Below the pieces are notes generated by a model. It made no database searches. It was given only the letters and a program-made list of their open reading frames with translations, and was not told the DNA's origin. A stretch of DNA of 64,000 nucleotides from JANMJD01 sp963828405. GTDB lineage: Bacteria; Actinomycetota; Acidimicrobiia; Acidimicrobiales; Ilumatobacteraceae. This document shows, piece after piece, positions 39,604 to 49,136 of this stretch (position 1 is its first letter; every line of letters begins with the position of its first letter). The DNA lies in assembly GCA_963828405.1 (NCBI GenBank), contig CAWHEG010000030.1, positions 1 to 64,000 on the forward strand, read 5' to 3'. Made by a program: the position numbers and the translations under genes.

Positions 39604-40995
39604 TCAGGCGAAGCGGACGCCTTGGCGGTCGAGTTCCTTCTGGACGGCTTCGATGTCGACGTCGTCGAGCTCGTCGCCGTGGTGGAGGGAGAGGGCGGCG
39701 GCCACACCGGCGCCCTGGCCGAGCACGGCGCAGCACGACATGTTGCGGGTGGCGGCGTGCGAGATGCGGTCTCCGCCCGACGAGCGCCCGGCGACGAGCA
39801 GGTTGGCGACGCCCTTGGGCAGCAGGTTGCGGTACGGGAGGTGGAAGTAGCGCCCGGTTGTCGGTAGGACGAGCACGCCGTAGCCGTCGATGAACTCGGG
39901 GTAGATGCCGATCGAGTCGTCGAATCGGGCCTGCTCACGCACATCGTGCTCGGTCATGTTGTACACGGCGTCGATCTTGCGGGTGTCGCGGATGCCGAGC
40001 GTCATGCCGAAGTTGCGCAACCGCGCCCCGGAGCAGCCGGGCGTGTATCGACGGAGGGCCTCGATGGCGTACATCGCCTGGCGTCGGCCCTCGATCTCCC
40101 CGCGGGTGAGATCGTCGGGGTCGGTGCCGTCGATGCCGTCGAGGTGCACGAGGTTCATGTAAGTGAGCTCACCCGTGTCGTGGATCGCCCCCCACGTGCC
40201 GGCGATGGTCGTCAGGTGGGCGGGGATCAGGCCGTCGTCGATCGCCTGGCGGAACGGCTTCTTGAGGAACGGGGAGTACATGTCGTTCTCCTTGCCGCCC
40301 GTCTCGATGTTCCACTCACCGCCGCCCGCCCAGTCCTTGTACGTCTGGGGGTCGGCGGCGATGCCTTCCATGAACGCCCGCTTGTCGACGCCGGCGAGGT
40401 GGAACATCACCGACGCCGCCATCATCTGCTCGCGCGGCGTGTGATGGGTGGGGGCGCCGGCGCGGTGGGCGACGTCGGCATCACCGGTGGCGTCGATCAC
40501 CCGCCGGGCCCGAATCGCCTCGCGCCCGGCCTTCGACTCGGTGATGATCCCGACGACCCGGTTGCCGTCCGTCAGCGGCGCGGCGAAGGTGCGGTGGAGC
40601 ATCCCGTGGATCCCCGCCTCCTCGACGAGGGTGTCGGCGACGACCTTGAAACCCTCGGCATCGAGCTCGTAGGACTGCGACTGGCTCTCGGGCACCGCCG
40701 CGCCCATCTCGTAGGCCCGGGTCTCGAACTCGCGCCCGATGCCGTTGGCCTCGATCGTCGCCTCGTGGCGGTACCACGCCAGGCCCTCCACGCCGACGGC
40801 GGTGATGTTGCCGCCGAAGCAGCCGAACCGCTCGACGATCGTCACCTCGACACCCGCCCGCGCCGCGGCCAGCGCGGCGGAGAGCCCGGCCGGCCCCGAT
40901 CCGACGACCAGCACGTCGGTCTCGTGGATCACGTCGATCTGACGGGCCGGCTCGGTGATCGTGCGGTGGGTCGGCCGGGAGGAGGATGTGGTCAT
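39604..40995 (-). CDS. FAD-dependent oxidoreductase (FAD-oxidoreductase PF12831-like)
   Basis: A 463-residue flavoprotein starting at ATG 40995 (MTTSSSRPTHRT). ETDVLVVGSGPAGLSAALAA is the FAD motif, ERFGCFGGNITAVGVEGLAW the second flavin contact, and RVIDATGDADVAHRAGAPTH the ATG/GD motif of succinate-dehydrogenase-like FAD oxidoreductases. The C-terminal VANLLVAGRSSGGDRISHAA-TRNMSCCAVLGQGAG closes the FAD site. Such proteins are often named 'FAD-dependent oxidoreductase' with unknown substrate. It converges on the Rieske gene; a link with that pathway is inference. Confidence 0.85.
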   Translation of the reverse strand: MTTSSSRPTHRTITEPARQIDVIHETDVLVVGSGPAGLSAALAAARAGVEVTIVERFGCFGGNITAVGVEGLAWYRHEATIEANGIGREFETRAYEMGAAVPESQSQSYELDAEGFKVVADTLVEEAGIHGMLHRTFAAPLTDGNRVVGIITESKAGREAIRARRVIDATGDADVAHRAGAPTHHTPREQMMAASVMFHLAGVDKRAFMEGIAADPQTYKDWAGGGEWNIETGGKENDMYSPFLKKPFRQAIDDGLIPAHLTTIAGTWGAIHDTGELTYMNLVHLDGIDGTDPDDLTRGEIEGRRQAMYAIEALRRYTPGCSGARLRNFGMTLGIRDTRKIDAVYNMTEHDVREQARFDDSIGIYPEFIDGYGVLVLPTTGRYFHLPYRNLLPKGVANLLVAGRSSGGDRISHAATRNMSCCAVLGQGAGVAAALSLHHGDELDDVDIEAVQKELDRQGVRFA

Positions 40996-41132
40996 GGTCG
41001 ATCGTGTCCCATCGCTGGCGGGAGGCCTGCCGGTGCCGGACGGCGCACATTCCATGCTAGTGCCGCGCGAGGTTGCCCTGTCGCTGACCGGCACCTCGTG
41101 GGCGGCTCGAGTCGCCCGTCGTACGCATCGCG

Positions 41133-41459
41133 CTACGGCTGCTTGCGCCAGACGGACACATGTGACGGGCTGCTACCCGTGAACGGTGACCGGTTCCAGT
41201 CTGCCCACCTCTCGGTCAACTCAAAGCCGGCCAACCTCGCCATCAGATCGAGCTCGGAGGGCCAGACGTAGCGCCACGGTGTCCGAACCTCACGCACACC
41301 GGACCCATCGGCGACGAAGTGGTGGGAGACGGCGTGCTGGGCGACGAGATCGTCGTAGCGGTCGTAGCCGACGTAGCCCGGCGCGTGGGAACGTCCCGGA
41401 CCGCCGGGACCGGGCGGCACCTCACCGGTGCGTCCCAGTGCGACCACGGCCTCACGATC
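41133..41459 (-). pseudogene. SAM-dependent methyltransferase C-terminal fragment
   Basis: From about 41459 to the stop at 41133 the frame reads AVVALGRTGEVPPGPGGPGR, SHHFVADGSGVREVRTPWRY, VWPSELDLMARLAGFELTER and SPSHVSVWRKQP, typical of the last 110 residues of a class I methyltransferase. The SAM-binding front is missing; its place is taken by the end of the DinB-ankyrin gene, whose stop (41458-41460) abuts the fragment. A recombination junction there is likely. Confidence 0.65.
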
Positions 41460-42375
41460 ACTCGGGAGCGTTCTGTCCCTCCAGCCACGCGACGACGTGT
41501 TCGCGTCGCATGAACCGGGCCCATGTGAGCGGCGTGGAATTGAAGTCGTCGTCGCGGGCGGTGAGGTCGGCGCCGAGATCGACGAGCTTGCGGAGCAGGT
41601 CGAGTTCGCCGGCGCCGGCAGCAGCATGTGCTGGCGTACGCCCTGAGACGGCGGGGGCAGTGCCATGGTCGATGAGCTCCTCGACAAGCGCCCACCGCCC
41701 AAAGCTGGCTGCGGTGCTCAGCAATGCCGATGCGGTCTCGGAGTCGACGGAAGCGACGTCGGCCAGCAGCGAGTCATCGCCCCGGATCGCCCGCTCGGTC
41801 AACGGGTCAGCGCTGATTGGTCGCTGCCACCGATACAGATCACGCAGCATCGAGATCTCCGCGCCGTGGTGGATGAACTCATCGAGCATGTGCAGGACGT
41901 AACCGGCTCGAGTGCCGTCGCCGTACTGACCGCCGACAGGACCGATGAGGGCGCCGAGCCGCTCGTCGTCCACCAGGGCGAGGTGCGCATCCCAACGCGC
42001 GTGAGCGCGGTCGAGCTGATCCAATGCGTCGGCTACCGTGACCGGTGGTGCGGGGTCTGGCGCATCCAGTCCAACCGCCTCGCCTTGGGGTGGCACGTCC
42101 AGCCACCGCGGCGCACGGTCCTCGCCGTACATGTCGATCAGATGCCAGAGGCGCCAGGCCAACGTCGTGAACGGGTCGGGGCGAACAATCGGCGCCCACT
42201 CGAGAAACGACGTGCCGTCCCGTCGATTTCGGATCGACCAACATCCTGGTGCGGGTTCCCAGCGGTACTCCTCCTCGGTGAGGCCGTCGAGTCGCCGTCT
42301 GGTGCGCTCCCAAACGGCGTCGGACAAGCGCTTCAGTTCCCCAGTCGTATGCAGCATGACGGCGAGGTTATGCAC
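41458..42375 (-). CDS. DinB-like / ankyrin-repeat fusion protein
   Basis: A 305-residue protein with two parts. Residues 1 to about 175 are DinB-superfamily-like (LKRLSDAVWERTRRRLDGLT, TLAWRLWHLIDMYGEDRAPR, GYVLHMLDEFIHHGAEISML with conserved His). From about 190 there are two to three ankyrin repeats (ALLSTAASFGRWALVEELID, RTPAHAAAGAGELDLLRKLV, TPLTWARFMRREHVVAWLEG). The order suggests a metal-dependent domain joined to a protein-binding module. Starts at ATG 42375 or ATG 42357. Function unknown. Confidence 0.75.
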   Translation of the reverse strand: MHNLAVMLHTTGELKRLSDAVWERTRRRLDGLTEEEYRWEPAPGCWSIRNRRDGTSFLEWAPIVRPDPFTTLAWRLWHLIDMYGEDRAPRWLDVPPQGEAVGLDAPDPAPPVTVADALDQLDRAHARWDAHLALVDDERLGALIGPVGGQYGDGTRAGYVLHMLDEFIHHGAEISMLRDLYRWQRPISADPLTERAIRGDDSLLADVASVDSETASALLSTAASFGRWALVEELIDHGTAPAVSGRTPAHAAAGAGELDLLRKLVDLGADLTARDDDFNSTPLTWARFMRREHVVAWLEGQNAPE

Positions 42376-42459
42376 GTTCGCCGAGCGAGCCAGAGCGTGG
42401 GCGCCCGCTGGTGTGTTCGAACAGTCGCGTCGAGTCGGTCACCGCTGCTACCGGGGTTG

Positions 42460-43680
42460 CTAGCGGGGCAGGTCGCGGAACGGCACGTCCTTGTCGACCC
42501 GCACGTCGCCGGGCAGACCGAGGACGCGTTCGGCGACGATGTTGCGCTGCACCTCGTCGGTACCGCCGCCGATCTTCGAGGCGAACTGGCTGAGGAAGGC
42601 GAAGGCTGCGGCGTGGACGTCCTGATCGTCGCCGGGCACGAGCGTCCCCGACGGTCCCTCGATCGACAGGGCGAGGTCGGCGATCCGGGTGAGCGCCGAG
42701 GTGTGGGCGAGCTTGAGCACCGAGCTCTCCGGGCCCGGCAACTGGCCGCGGCTGATCGCGCTCTGCACCCGCCAGCCGAGGAAGCGGATCAGCTGATGGC
42801 GGATGTGGACGTCGGCGAGGCCTTGGCGGACGTTGGCGTCGTCGAGCCCGCCGAACCGCTCGGCCAGGCGCAGCAGCCCGGGCAGGGGATCGGCCGCGCC
42901 GCCGCCGATCAGCGTGCGCTCGCTGGTCAGCGTGGTCATCGTCACGGTCCAGCCGCGGTTCACGTCGCCGACGACCAGGTCGGCCGGGATGCGCACGTCG
43001 GTGAGGAACACCTCGTTGAAGTGGGCGGTGCCCGTGATCTGGCGCAATGGGCGGACATCGATACCTGGCGAGCGCATGTCGAGGAGGAAGTAGGTGATCC
43101 CCTGGTGCTTGGGCACGTCGGGATCGGTGCGGGCGAGCAGGATGCCCCAGTCGCTGTAGTGGGCGCTCGAGGTCCACACCTTCTGGCCGGTGACCACGAA
43201 CTCGTCGCCGTCGCGCACCGCCCTGGTGGCCAGCGCGGCCAGATCGGAGCCGGCGCCGGGCTCGGAGAACAGCTGGCACCACAGCTCGTCGCCGCGCAGC
43301 ATCGGGCGCAGGAACCGCTCCTGCTGAGCCGGCGTGCCGTGCCTGATCAGCGTCGGGCCGGCCATCCCGATGCCCTGGGCGAACACGCCGACGGGCGTCT
43401 CGTAGCGCGAGGCCTCCTGGTTGAAGATCATCTGCTCGACGATCATGCCTCCCCGTCCGCCGTGCTCACGGGGCCAGGTGATCCCCGCCCAGCCGTGGTC
43501 GTAGAGCGTCGCCTGCCAGGTCTGGGCCTCCTTGACGTGCAGCGCCTCGCCCTCGGAGTGGGCGTCGAACGACATCGCGTGCGACTGGGCCCGGCTGTCC
43601 TTGAGCCGGGCGTGCGCGGCGAGGAAGCTGCGGACCTCGGCCCGGAAGGCGGCCTGCTCGGGGGTGTCGTCGAAATCCAC
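42460..43680 (-). CDS. Acyl-CoA dehydrogenase
   Basis: A 406-residue acyl-CoA dehydrogenase. It starts at GTG 43680 (VDFDDTPEQAAFRAEVRSFL), two bases after the amidohydrolase stop. Motifs: LYDHGWAGITWPREHGGRGG, CQLFSEPGAGSDLAALATRA (first family signature), FVVTGQKVWTSSAHYSDWGI, and the C-terminal QFASKIGGGTDEVQRNIVAE-RVLGLPGD. The last motif is where the FAD adenine binds and, in several subfamilies, the base resides. It oxidises an acyl-CoA to the enoyl-CoA. The pairing with an amidohydrolase is common in actinobacterial degradation clusters. Confidence 0.92.
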   Translation of the reverse strand: MDFDDTPEQAAFRAEVRSFLAAHARLKDSRAQSHAMSFDAHSEGEALHVKEAQTWQATLYDHGWAGITWPREHGGRGGMIVEQMIFNQEASRYETPVGVFAQGIGMAGPTLIRHGTPAQQERFLRPMLRGDELWCQLFSEPGAGSDLAALATRAVRDGDEFVVTGQKVWTSSAHYSDWGILLARTDPDVPKHQGITYFLLDMRSPGIDVRPLRQITGTAHFNEVFLTDVRIPADLVVGDVNRGWTVTMTTLTSERTLIGGGAADPLPGLLRLAERFGGLDDANVRQGLADVHIRHQLIRFLGWRVQSAISRGQLPGPESSVLKLAHTSALTRIADLALSIEGPSGTLVPGDDQDVHAAAFAFLSQFASKIGGGTDEVQRNIVAERVLGLPGDVRVDKDVPFRDLPR

Positions 43681-43682
43681 GC

Positions 43683-44891
43683 CTAGCGCCCGACTGCGCC
43701 GAGCAGGGCGTCGTTCGGGTGCTCGGGCAGCTCGGCGAGTGGCAGCTGCAACTCGCCCACGGTCGGTCCGAAGCGGTCGGCGAGCGGCTGCAGCGCGGGC
43801 AGGTCGAAGCCGTAGAGGTCGGCTGCGGTGTTGGTCAACAGGTCGCGCATCACCGACTCCGTGCGGTCGTGGAACACCTGGCGCAGGTGCTCCCGGGTGA
43901 ACGGGAACGTCCCCTCGTCGTGGGGGTAGTCGCTGCCCCACATGAAGCGCTCGTGACCGAACACGTCGAGCACGGCGGCATCGGCCGGCTTCGGCTGGCT
44001 CACCCCGACCCAGCACTGCCGTTTGAAGTACTCGCTGGGCAGCAGCGGCACGATGATGTCGCGGTGGTAGCGGATCTCACCGGTCGCCCCGGTGTCGCGG
44101 ATCTTGGCGCACACCGCATCGAGTTGGCCGAGCAGTCCCGGGATCCACGAGGCCCCCGTCTCGGTCATCACGAACTTGAGGCGGGGGAACCGCTCGAACA
44201 CCCCCGAGAGCAGCATCTGGACCAGTGGGCGTTGCGAGTAGAACGAGACCTCGTTGATGTAGAGCAGCGGCGAGACCGGGTAGTTGCCGAAGTTGGGCAC
44301 ACCCGTGCCGCCGTGGACGTTGACCGGCAGGTCGAGGTCCTGCAGGGCGGCCCACAGCCGGTCGTACTCCGGGTCGTAGATCGGTTTCATCCAGTAGGCG
44401 TCGGGGGAGATGTTGGGGAGCAGCACGCCGCCGCGCAGGCCGTGCTCCTTGATCCAGTGGGCGTCGGCGATGGCGTCGTCGATGTCGTTGGTGAAGATCT
44501 GGCCGATTCCGGCCCGCCGCTCGGGCGCCTCGGAGACGAAGTCGGACAGCCAGCGGTTGTGGGCGCGGATGCCGGCGAGGCGGTGTTCGTAGTCCTCGGG
44601 CCGCGGCGGCTGGGCGAACAGCACGAAGCTGGGGAAGAACGGGGGGACGGTGTTGGGGAAGATCACCTCGGCGACGACGCCGTCGCCGTTCTGCTCGCGC
44701 CAACGCAGCTCGCTGTCCCAGTTGCGGGAGCGCCGGTCGTCCTTGAGGTCCTTGAACGGGTTCTTGTACTTGGCCCGCCAGGCGTCGAAGTCCTCGTGGA
44801 ACCGTGATTCGAGGGTGGCGCGGTATTGCGCGTGGCTGCCGCCGGCATGGCTGTCAGCGGTGATGATCGTGTACCGGTCGCTCGCGGCCAT
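43683..44891 (-). CDS. Amidohydrolase-2 family metal-dependent hydrolase/decarboxylase
   Basis: A 402-residue protein of the amidohydrolase-2 (ACMSD-like) family: YTIITADSHAGGSHAQYRAT with the first acidic/His metal site, NRWLSDFVSEAPERRAGIGQ, LPVNVHGGTGVPNFGNYPVS, FPRLKFVMTETGASWIPGLL and ERFMWGSDYPHDEGTFPFTR with the terminal Asp. Members hydrolyse or decarboxylate cyclic acids. ATG 44891. It forms an operon with the acyl-CoA dehydrogenase downstream. The substrate is unknown. Confidence 0.88.
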   Translation of the reverse strand: MAASDRYTIITADSHAGGSHAQYRATLESRFHEDFDAWRAKYKNPFKDLKDDRRSRNWDSELRWREQNGDGVVAEVIFPNTVPPFFPSFVLFAQPPRPEDYEHRLAGIRAHNRWLSDFVSEAPERRAGIGQIFTNDIDDAIADAHWIKEHGLRGGVLLPNISPDAYWMKPIYDPEYDRLWAALQDLDLPVNVHGGTGVPNFGNYPVSPLLYINEVSFYSQRPLVQMLLSGVFERFPRLKFVMTETGASWIPGLLGQLDAVCAKIRDTGATGEIRYHRDIIVPLLPSEYFKRQCWVGVSQPKPADAAVLDVFGHERFMWGSDYPHDEGTFPFTREHLRQVFHDRTESVMRDLLTNTAADLYGFDLPALQPLADRFGPTVGELQLPLAELPEHPNDALLGAVGR

Positions 44892-44975
44892 TCCCCACCC
44901 TTCCTCGTCGATCTCGCCAGATTACCGGGCATGCCCGTCCGAGTCCGTGCCCGCGTGGTGCGGATCGCCGGCGGA

Positions 44976-45887
44976 TCACGTGATCGGGGTGAGCGACGTC
45001 AGGTGGATCTCGTAGTGCTCGGTGTAGCCGACGACTCCGACGATCGTGTCGTTGCTGGTCGAGTTGGCGGCGGTCTGGGCGATCACCAGGTCGCCTCCGG
45101 CGAGGTACCAGGTGTCGGTGACCTGGCTGTCGGTCGGTCTGTCGGTGGTGATCGTGACCCGCACGTGCATCGTCTCGACCGACGAGTCGCCGACGGTGAG
45201 CGTCTCGGTTCCGACCACCATCCCGTTGTAGACGTCCGACCTGTCACCCTGGGTGCACGTCGTCGTCCACGTCGCCCCGGCCGGAGCGTTCCGTGGTCGG
45301 GCCTCGCCCGTGCACAGGTAGGTGTCGGTCTGTGCCCGGTCGAAAAACTCGTCAGAGTTGGTCCGGCCCCCTTCGCTGACCCCTCGGCCGTCGGAGCAGC
45401 GCTGCCATTCCTGCCAGCGCTCGACGAGGATGTCCCAGCGTTGGAGCACGCCACAGGCGGTCGGGGTCACGGTGATCGTCGTCGTCGACGGGTAGTCGTG
45501 GTGGGCGCCGCCCAGGGCATCGATCTCGTCCCCGCCGGTCGTGGCGTAGACGTACACCCCCGGTTCGACGAGAGGGACGGCGGGTGCCGGCGACGACGTG
45601 GGGACGACCGACGACGCGGTCGGCGACGCGCCGGCCGGAGTCGGCGCCGCCGACGGAAGGGGCGAGCCGGCCGGAACCGGCGATGCGGCGGGAGCGGGCG
45701 ATGCGGTCGGAATCGGCGTCGTGGTCGTGAGCGATCGTTGGTAGCGCTCGTACCGCTCATGGGCGTCTTCGACGGCCAGTTGGGTCGAGGTGGTTCGGGG
45801 CAGGAGCCGGTCGACGACCGCGACCCCGCCGACGACGACCGTCAGTGCACCGAGCGCGGTCACCGTCAGTCGGCGTCGATTCGCCAT
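44976..45887 (-). CDS. Secreted or membrane-anchored protein with Pro/Ser/Thr-rich linker, unknown function
   Basis: A 303-residue protein. LTVTALGALTVVVGGVAVVD near the start is a signal or anchor helix. Residues about 55-105 are an Ala/Pro/Ser/Thr-rich linker of wall-spanning type. The outer domain (VYVYATTGGDEIDALGG... to the end) is Thr-rich, probably beta, with Cys in TACGVLQRW, WQRCSDG, TYLCTGE and TTTCTQGD that could form two disulfides. ATG 45887 has GAGG upstream and lies 16 bases after the lipoprotein gene stop, so they are likely one operon. I do not recognise a family. Confidence 0.7.
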   Translation of the reverse strand: MANRRRLTVTALGALTVVVGGVAVVDRLLPRTTSTQLAVEDAHERYERYQRSLTTTTPIPTASPAPAASPVPAGSPLPSAAPTPAGASPTASSVVPTSSPAPAVPLVEPGVYVYATTGGDEIDALGGAHHDYPSTTTITVTPTACGVLQRWDILVERWQEWQRCSDGRGVSEGGRTNSDEFFDRAQTDTYLCTGEARPRNAPAGATWTTTCTQGDRSDVYNGMVVGTETLTVGDSSVETMHVRVTITTDRPTDSQVTDTWYLAGGDLVIAQTAANSTSNDTIVGVVGYTEHYEIHLTSLTPIT

Positions 45888-45903
45888 CGGTCCTCGCCCA
45901 TGC

Positions 45904-47451
45904 TCACTCGGATGCCACGTCGATCACCAGGCGAGCCGGGTTCGTTTCCGCCGAGACACGGAACGGTGGCTCGCCGAGGACGGCGATCGCCCAGCTCAAC
46001 ACGGCTTCGAAGTCGCCGGTCTGTACCACTTCGACGACGGAGCCCGTCCCGACGGCGATGCGCAACGGCCCCGTGTAGACCTGGCGCGCCGGGTATCCGG
46101 ACTGATCGACGCCGGTGGCCCCCATGCTGACCTGGATGGCGTTGTCGCCCCCGAGAACGACTGGCAGGTCCGAGGGATCCTCGGTCACGGGGAACGGCAC
46201 GTAGCGGACGTGGTAGCCGGCCACCGGTGCGGAGAGCTCGAACACGATCCGGTCGAACCCGGCCATGTGTTGGGCGGTCACGTTGTTCAACAGGACGGCC
46301 GGGCCGGGAGCGCAGCAGCCCGTCGAGGGGACGAGCACGGGGTCGGTCGACGCGCCCTCGAGCACACCGGGCTCGAACACCGGGCCCTGGGCGAAGACGA
46401 CCGGGACCGGGAAGTCGGCGAGCAGCCTGCCGCTACCGTCCGAAGCCGTTTCGGTCAGCCTGAGGACCCCACTCGTCGCCGACCCCGCATCGAACTCGAT
46501 CGACGTCTCGAACGGGCCCCACAACGGCCGGCCCTCGCTGTCCATGATCGGCCCGGTCCCCGTCGCGTACGACTGGACGAGCAGGCGGCCATCCGAGGTG
46601 GTCAGGGCGATCTCGACGTTGTTCTCGAACGTGGAGTTCTCCCCGGCGATGCGCAACGGAGAGATGACCCGCTGCCCCGGGCGTGGTGCGTCGACGAGGA
46701 TGAACGGCTTGGCATCGAGGAACGTCTCGCGGCCGACGGGCGTCGAGACGTCGATGCCCTCGCCACCGATGAACTCGACGGGTTCGCCGTCGAAGGCGAA
46801 CAGGACCCCTCTCACGCCGGGGATCTCGGTGAGGGTGTAGACGACCTGGGCGACACGTTCGGTCATCGACAGCGACCCCCCTCCACTCTCGAAACGGCGG
46901 GACAGGTCGATCGTGGCGACCGCTCCGTCGACGCGGATGGAGCGCAGCTCGGTGCCTGTGGGGATCGCCGTCGTGACGTCGGTCGACTCGGCCTCGGACG
47001 GGCCGGCGAGCAGGGCGCGGATCGCCTCCTCCGGGCTCGTGCCCGGCCGGTACACCGGGGTCAGTCGCTCGTCGCGCACGAACCAGATCCGCTCGAGCTC
47101 GGCTGTCATCGGGGCTGTCGTGGCGGGAGCCGGGACGGTCGTCGTGGAACCCGGCGCCGCCGACGTCGGGACCGGCACGGAGGACGTCGATGGGGGGCTC
47201 GGGGAGGTCGACGGCGGGCTCGTCGTCGGCGCCGGCGCGGAGGAGGTCGGCGCGTCGGTCCCGGCACCGGTCGTGCCAGGCGAGTCGGCCGACGACCCGC
47301 ATCCGCTCACCGTCATCCCGAGGGCGAGCACGGCCAGCCCGACGCCTCGGCGCGGCCGGCGATCTTGGCGACGGGCGACGGACGTGCTCCTCCATCCGGA
47401 CGGCCCCGGTTCTGCGGACCCCCGCCATCCATTCGCCGCACGATGCCTCAT
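45904..47451 (-). CDS. GerMN / Gmad2 / AMIN-like domain lipoprotein
   Basis: About 515 residues. VGLAVLALGMTVSGCGSS is a lipobox signal (lipid on the Cys), followed by a Thr/Ser/Pro linker of about 60 residues. Then come a GerMN domain (ERIWFVRDERLTPVYRP to PGVRGVLFAFDGEPVEF), a Gmad2 immunoglobulin-like domain (FILVDAPRPGQRVISPLRI to LLADFPVPVVF) and an AMIN-like domain (HMAGFDRIVFELSAPVAGYH to NPARLVIDV). GerMN and Gmad2 were first described in spore germination proteins but occur in non-sporulating actinobacterial wall lipoproteins. Starts are uncertain (ATG 47463 or 47451). Its role is probably wall glycan or protein binding. Confidence 0.82.
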   Translation of the reverse strand: MRHRAANGWRGSAEPGPSGWRSTSVARRQDRRPRRGVGLAVLALGMTVSGCGSSADSPGTTGAGTDAPTSSAPAPTTSPPSTSPSPPSTSSVPVPTSAAPGSTTTVPAPATTAPMTAELERIWFVRDERLTPVYRPGTSPEEAIRALLAGPSEAESTDVTTAIPTGTELRSIRVDGAVATIDLSRRFESGGGSLSMTERVAQVVYTLTEIPGVRGVLFAFDGEPVEFIGGEGIDVSTPVGRETFLDAKPFILVDAPRPGQRVISPLRIAGENSTFENNVEIALTTSDGRLLVQSYATGTGPIMDSEGRPLWGPFETSIEFDAGSATSGVLRLTETASDGSGRLLADFPVPVVFAQGPVFEPGVLEGASTDPVLVPSTGCCAPGPAVLLNNVTAQHMAGFDRIVFELSAPVAGYHVRYVPFPVTEDPSDLPVVLGGDNAIQVSMGATGVDQSGYPARQVYTGPLRIAVGTGSVVEVVQTGDFEAVLSWAIAVLGEPPFRVSAETNPARLVIDVASE

Positions 47452-47569
47452 GGCTCCAGTCAACCGCCAGGGCCAACCCTGGCCCAGGGGACATCGGATG
47501 CCATCCCGCCGTCAATCGTGGGTGCGGACGGGACTTTCGTCCCGGGCGGGCCCGGCGAGGTGCCGTGTG

Positions 47570-49136
47570 TCAGATGTTGCGGGCCCGGCCCTCCCAGTAC
47601 GGGTCGCGCAGCTTGCGCTTGTAGAGCTTGCCGTTCGGGTCGCGGGGCATCTCGGTGGTGTAGTCGATCGAGCGGGGATGCTTCTGGCGGGCGAGGTTCT
47701 CCCGGCAGAAGTCCATGATCGACGCCGTCGTGGCGTCGCCGGGCTCGAAGCCGGGGCGCAGTTCGACGACGGCCTTGATCTCCTCGCCGGTATCGGGGTT
47801 CGGGATCCCGAACACGGCGACGTCGCCGACGGCCGGGTGCTGGTGCAGCGCCCCCTCGATCTCGGCGGGGTAGATGTTCACCCCACCGACGATCAGCATG
47901 TCGTTGGAGCGGTCGTTGAGGAACAGGAACCCCTCGTCGTTGAAGTAGCCGACGTCGCCGACCGTCCAGAACCCCGAATCGGCGAGCCGGCTCTTGGCCG
48001 TCTTGGCCTCGTCCTTGTAGTACTCGAACTGGTTGGCGCCCATCCGCATGTAGATCGTCCCGCTGACGAACGGCGCCAGCTGTTCGCCGTCGTCGTCGAC
48101 GACGATCACCTCGCTGTTCGGCCAGGGGCGCCCGACGGTGCCCGGGAAGCGCAGCCAGTCATCGGGGGAGACGAGCGTCCCGCCGCCCTCGGTCGCCGCG
48201 TAGTACTCCCAGATCGAGTCGCCCCACCACTCGATCATCCGGCGCTTGGTCTCGACGGGGCACGGTGCGGCGGCGTGGATCATCCGTCGCAGCGACGACA
48301 CGTCGTAGCGGGAACGCACCTCCTCGGGGAGTTGCAGCAGGCGGTTGAACATCGTCGGGACCATGTGGCTCTGGGTCACCCGGTAGCGGGCGATGCGGTC
48401 GAGGGCGTCCTCGGCGGTCCAACGGTCGAGGAGCACGACGGTGTGGCCGAGCTGCAGCGATGTCGTCGCCCAGTTGTTCACGGCGGTGTGGTAGAGCGGG
48501 GCCTGCACGAGGTGCACGTTGTCGTCGTGGGGTTTGATGCCGAAGAGCATGAACAGCCCGCCGGACATCGATCCCATCGTGTCGGGGTCGGGGGCGGGCA
48601 GGGGTCGGCGCACACCCTTCGGGCGGCCGGTCGTGCCCGACGTGTAGAACATGTAGGCGCCCGTGGACAGGTCCCCGGGCCGGGTGTTCGGCCGACCGGC
48701 GACGAGCTCGGCGAACGGGCGGAACCCCTCGACCTCGCCGACCGAGAATCGCTGGGTCGCCGGGACCGCCGTCTCCGCCAGCACGCGGCACCGCCTCGCC
48801 GGCGAAGCGTTCGTCGACGACGAGCGCCTTGGTCTCGGAATCGTTGACGATGTAGGCGATCTCGGGCCCGACGAGGTGCCAGTTGACCGGGGTGTAGTAC
48901 ATCCCCGACTGGAAGCAGGCCAGAGCGACGGCCAGTTGCTCGAAGCCGTTGGGGAGCACCGTGGTCACCTGATCGCCGCGGCCCAGCCCGAGGGAGCGCA
49001 ACCCGTGGACGATCTGGTTGGTCAGCCCGGCGAGCTCGCCGAACGACATCTGCCGATCCTGCGGATCGATCACCGCCGGATGGCCGGGGTCAGCCTCGGC
49101 GATCCGCCAGAAACCAACGACATCGGTGTTCGCCAT
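47570..49136 (-). CDS. AMP-dependent acyl-CoA synthetase/ligase, frameshifted
   Basis: ANL-superfamily ligase. The N-terminal frame from ATG 49136 reads MANTDVVGFWRIAEADPGHP, LGRGDQVTTVLPNGFEQLAV and IVNDSETKALVVDERFAGEA, then breaks near 48790. The remainder is in the next frame: LAETAVPATQRFSVGEVEGF, the P-loop YTSGTTGRPKGVRRP, YYAATEGGGTLVSP, FWTVGDVGYFNDEGFLFLND and the C-terminal DPNGKLYKRKLRDP with the adenylation Lys. One-base correction gives about 521 residues, usual for the family. It activates a carboxylic acid, substrate unknown. The break lies before all catalytic motifs, so without correction no active enzyme would be made from the first start. Confidence 0.88.

Noticed and set aside
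41665..43686. 673-codon plus-strand open frame opposite the DinB-ankyrin and acyl-CoA dehydrogenase genes
   Set aside because: It crosses two real genes on the other strand and contains no recognisable domain.
45790..47718. 642-codon plus-strand open frame opposite the lipoprotein gene
   Set aside because: Shadow frame; the lipobox, GerMN and Gmad2 features are on the minus strand.
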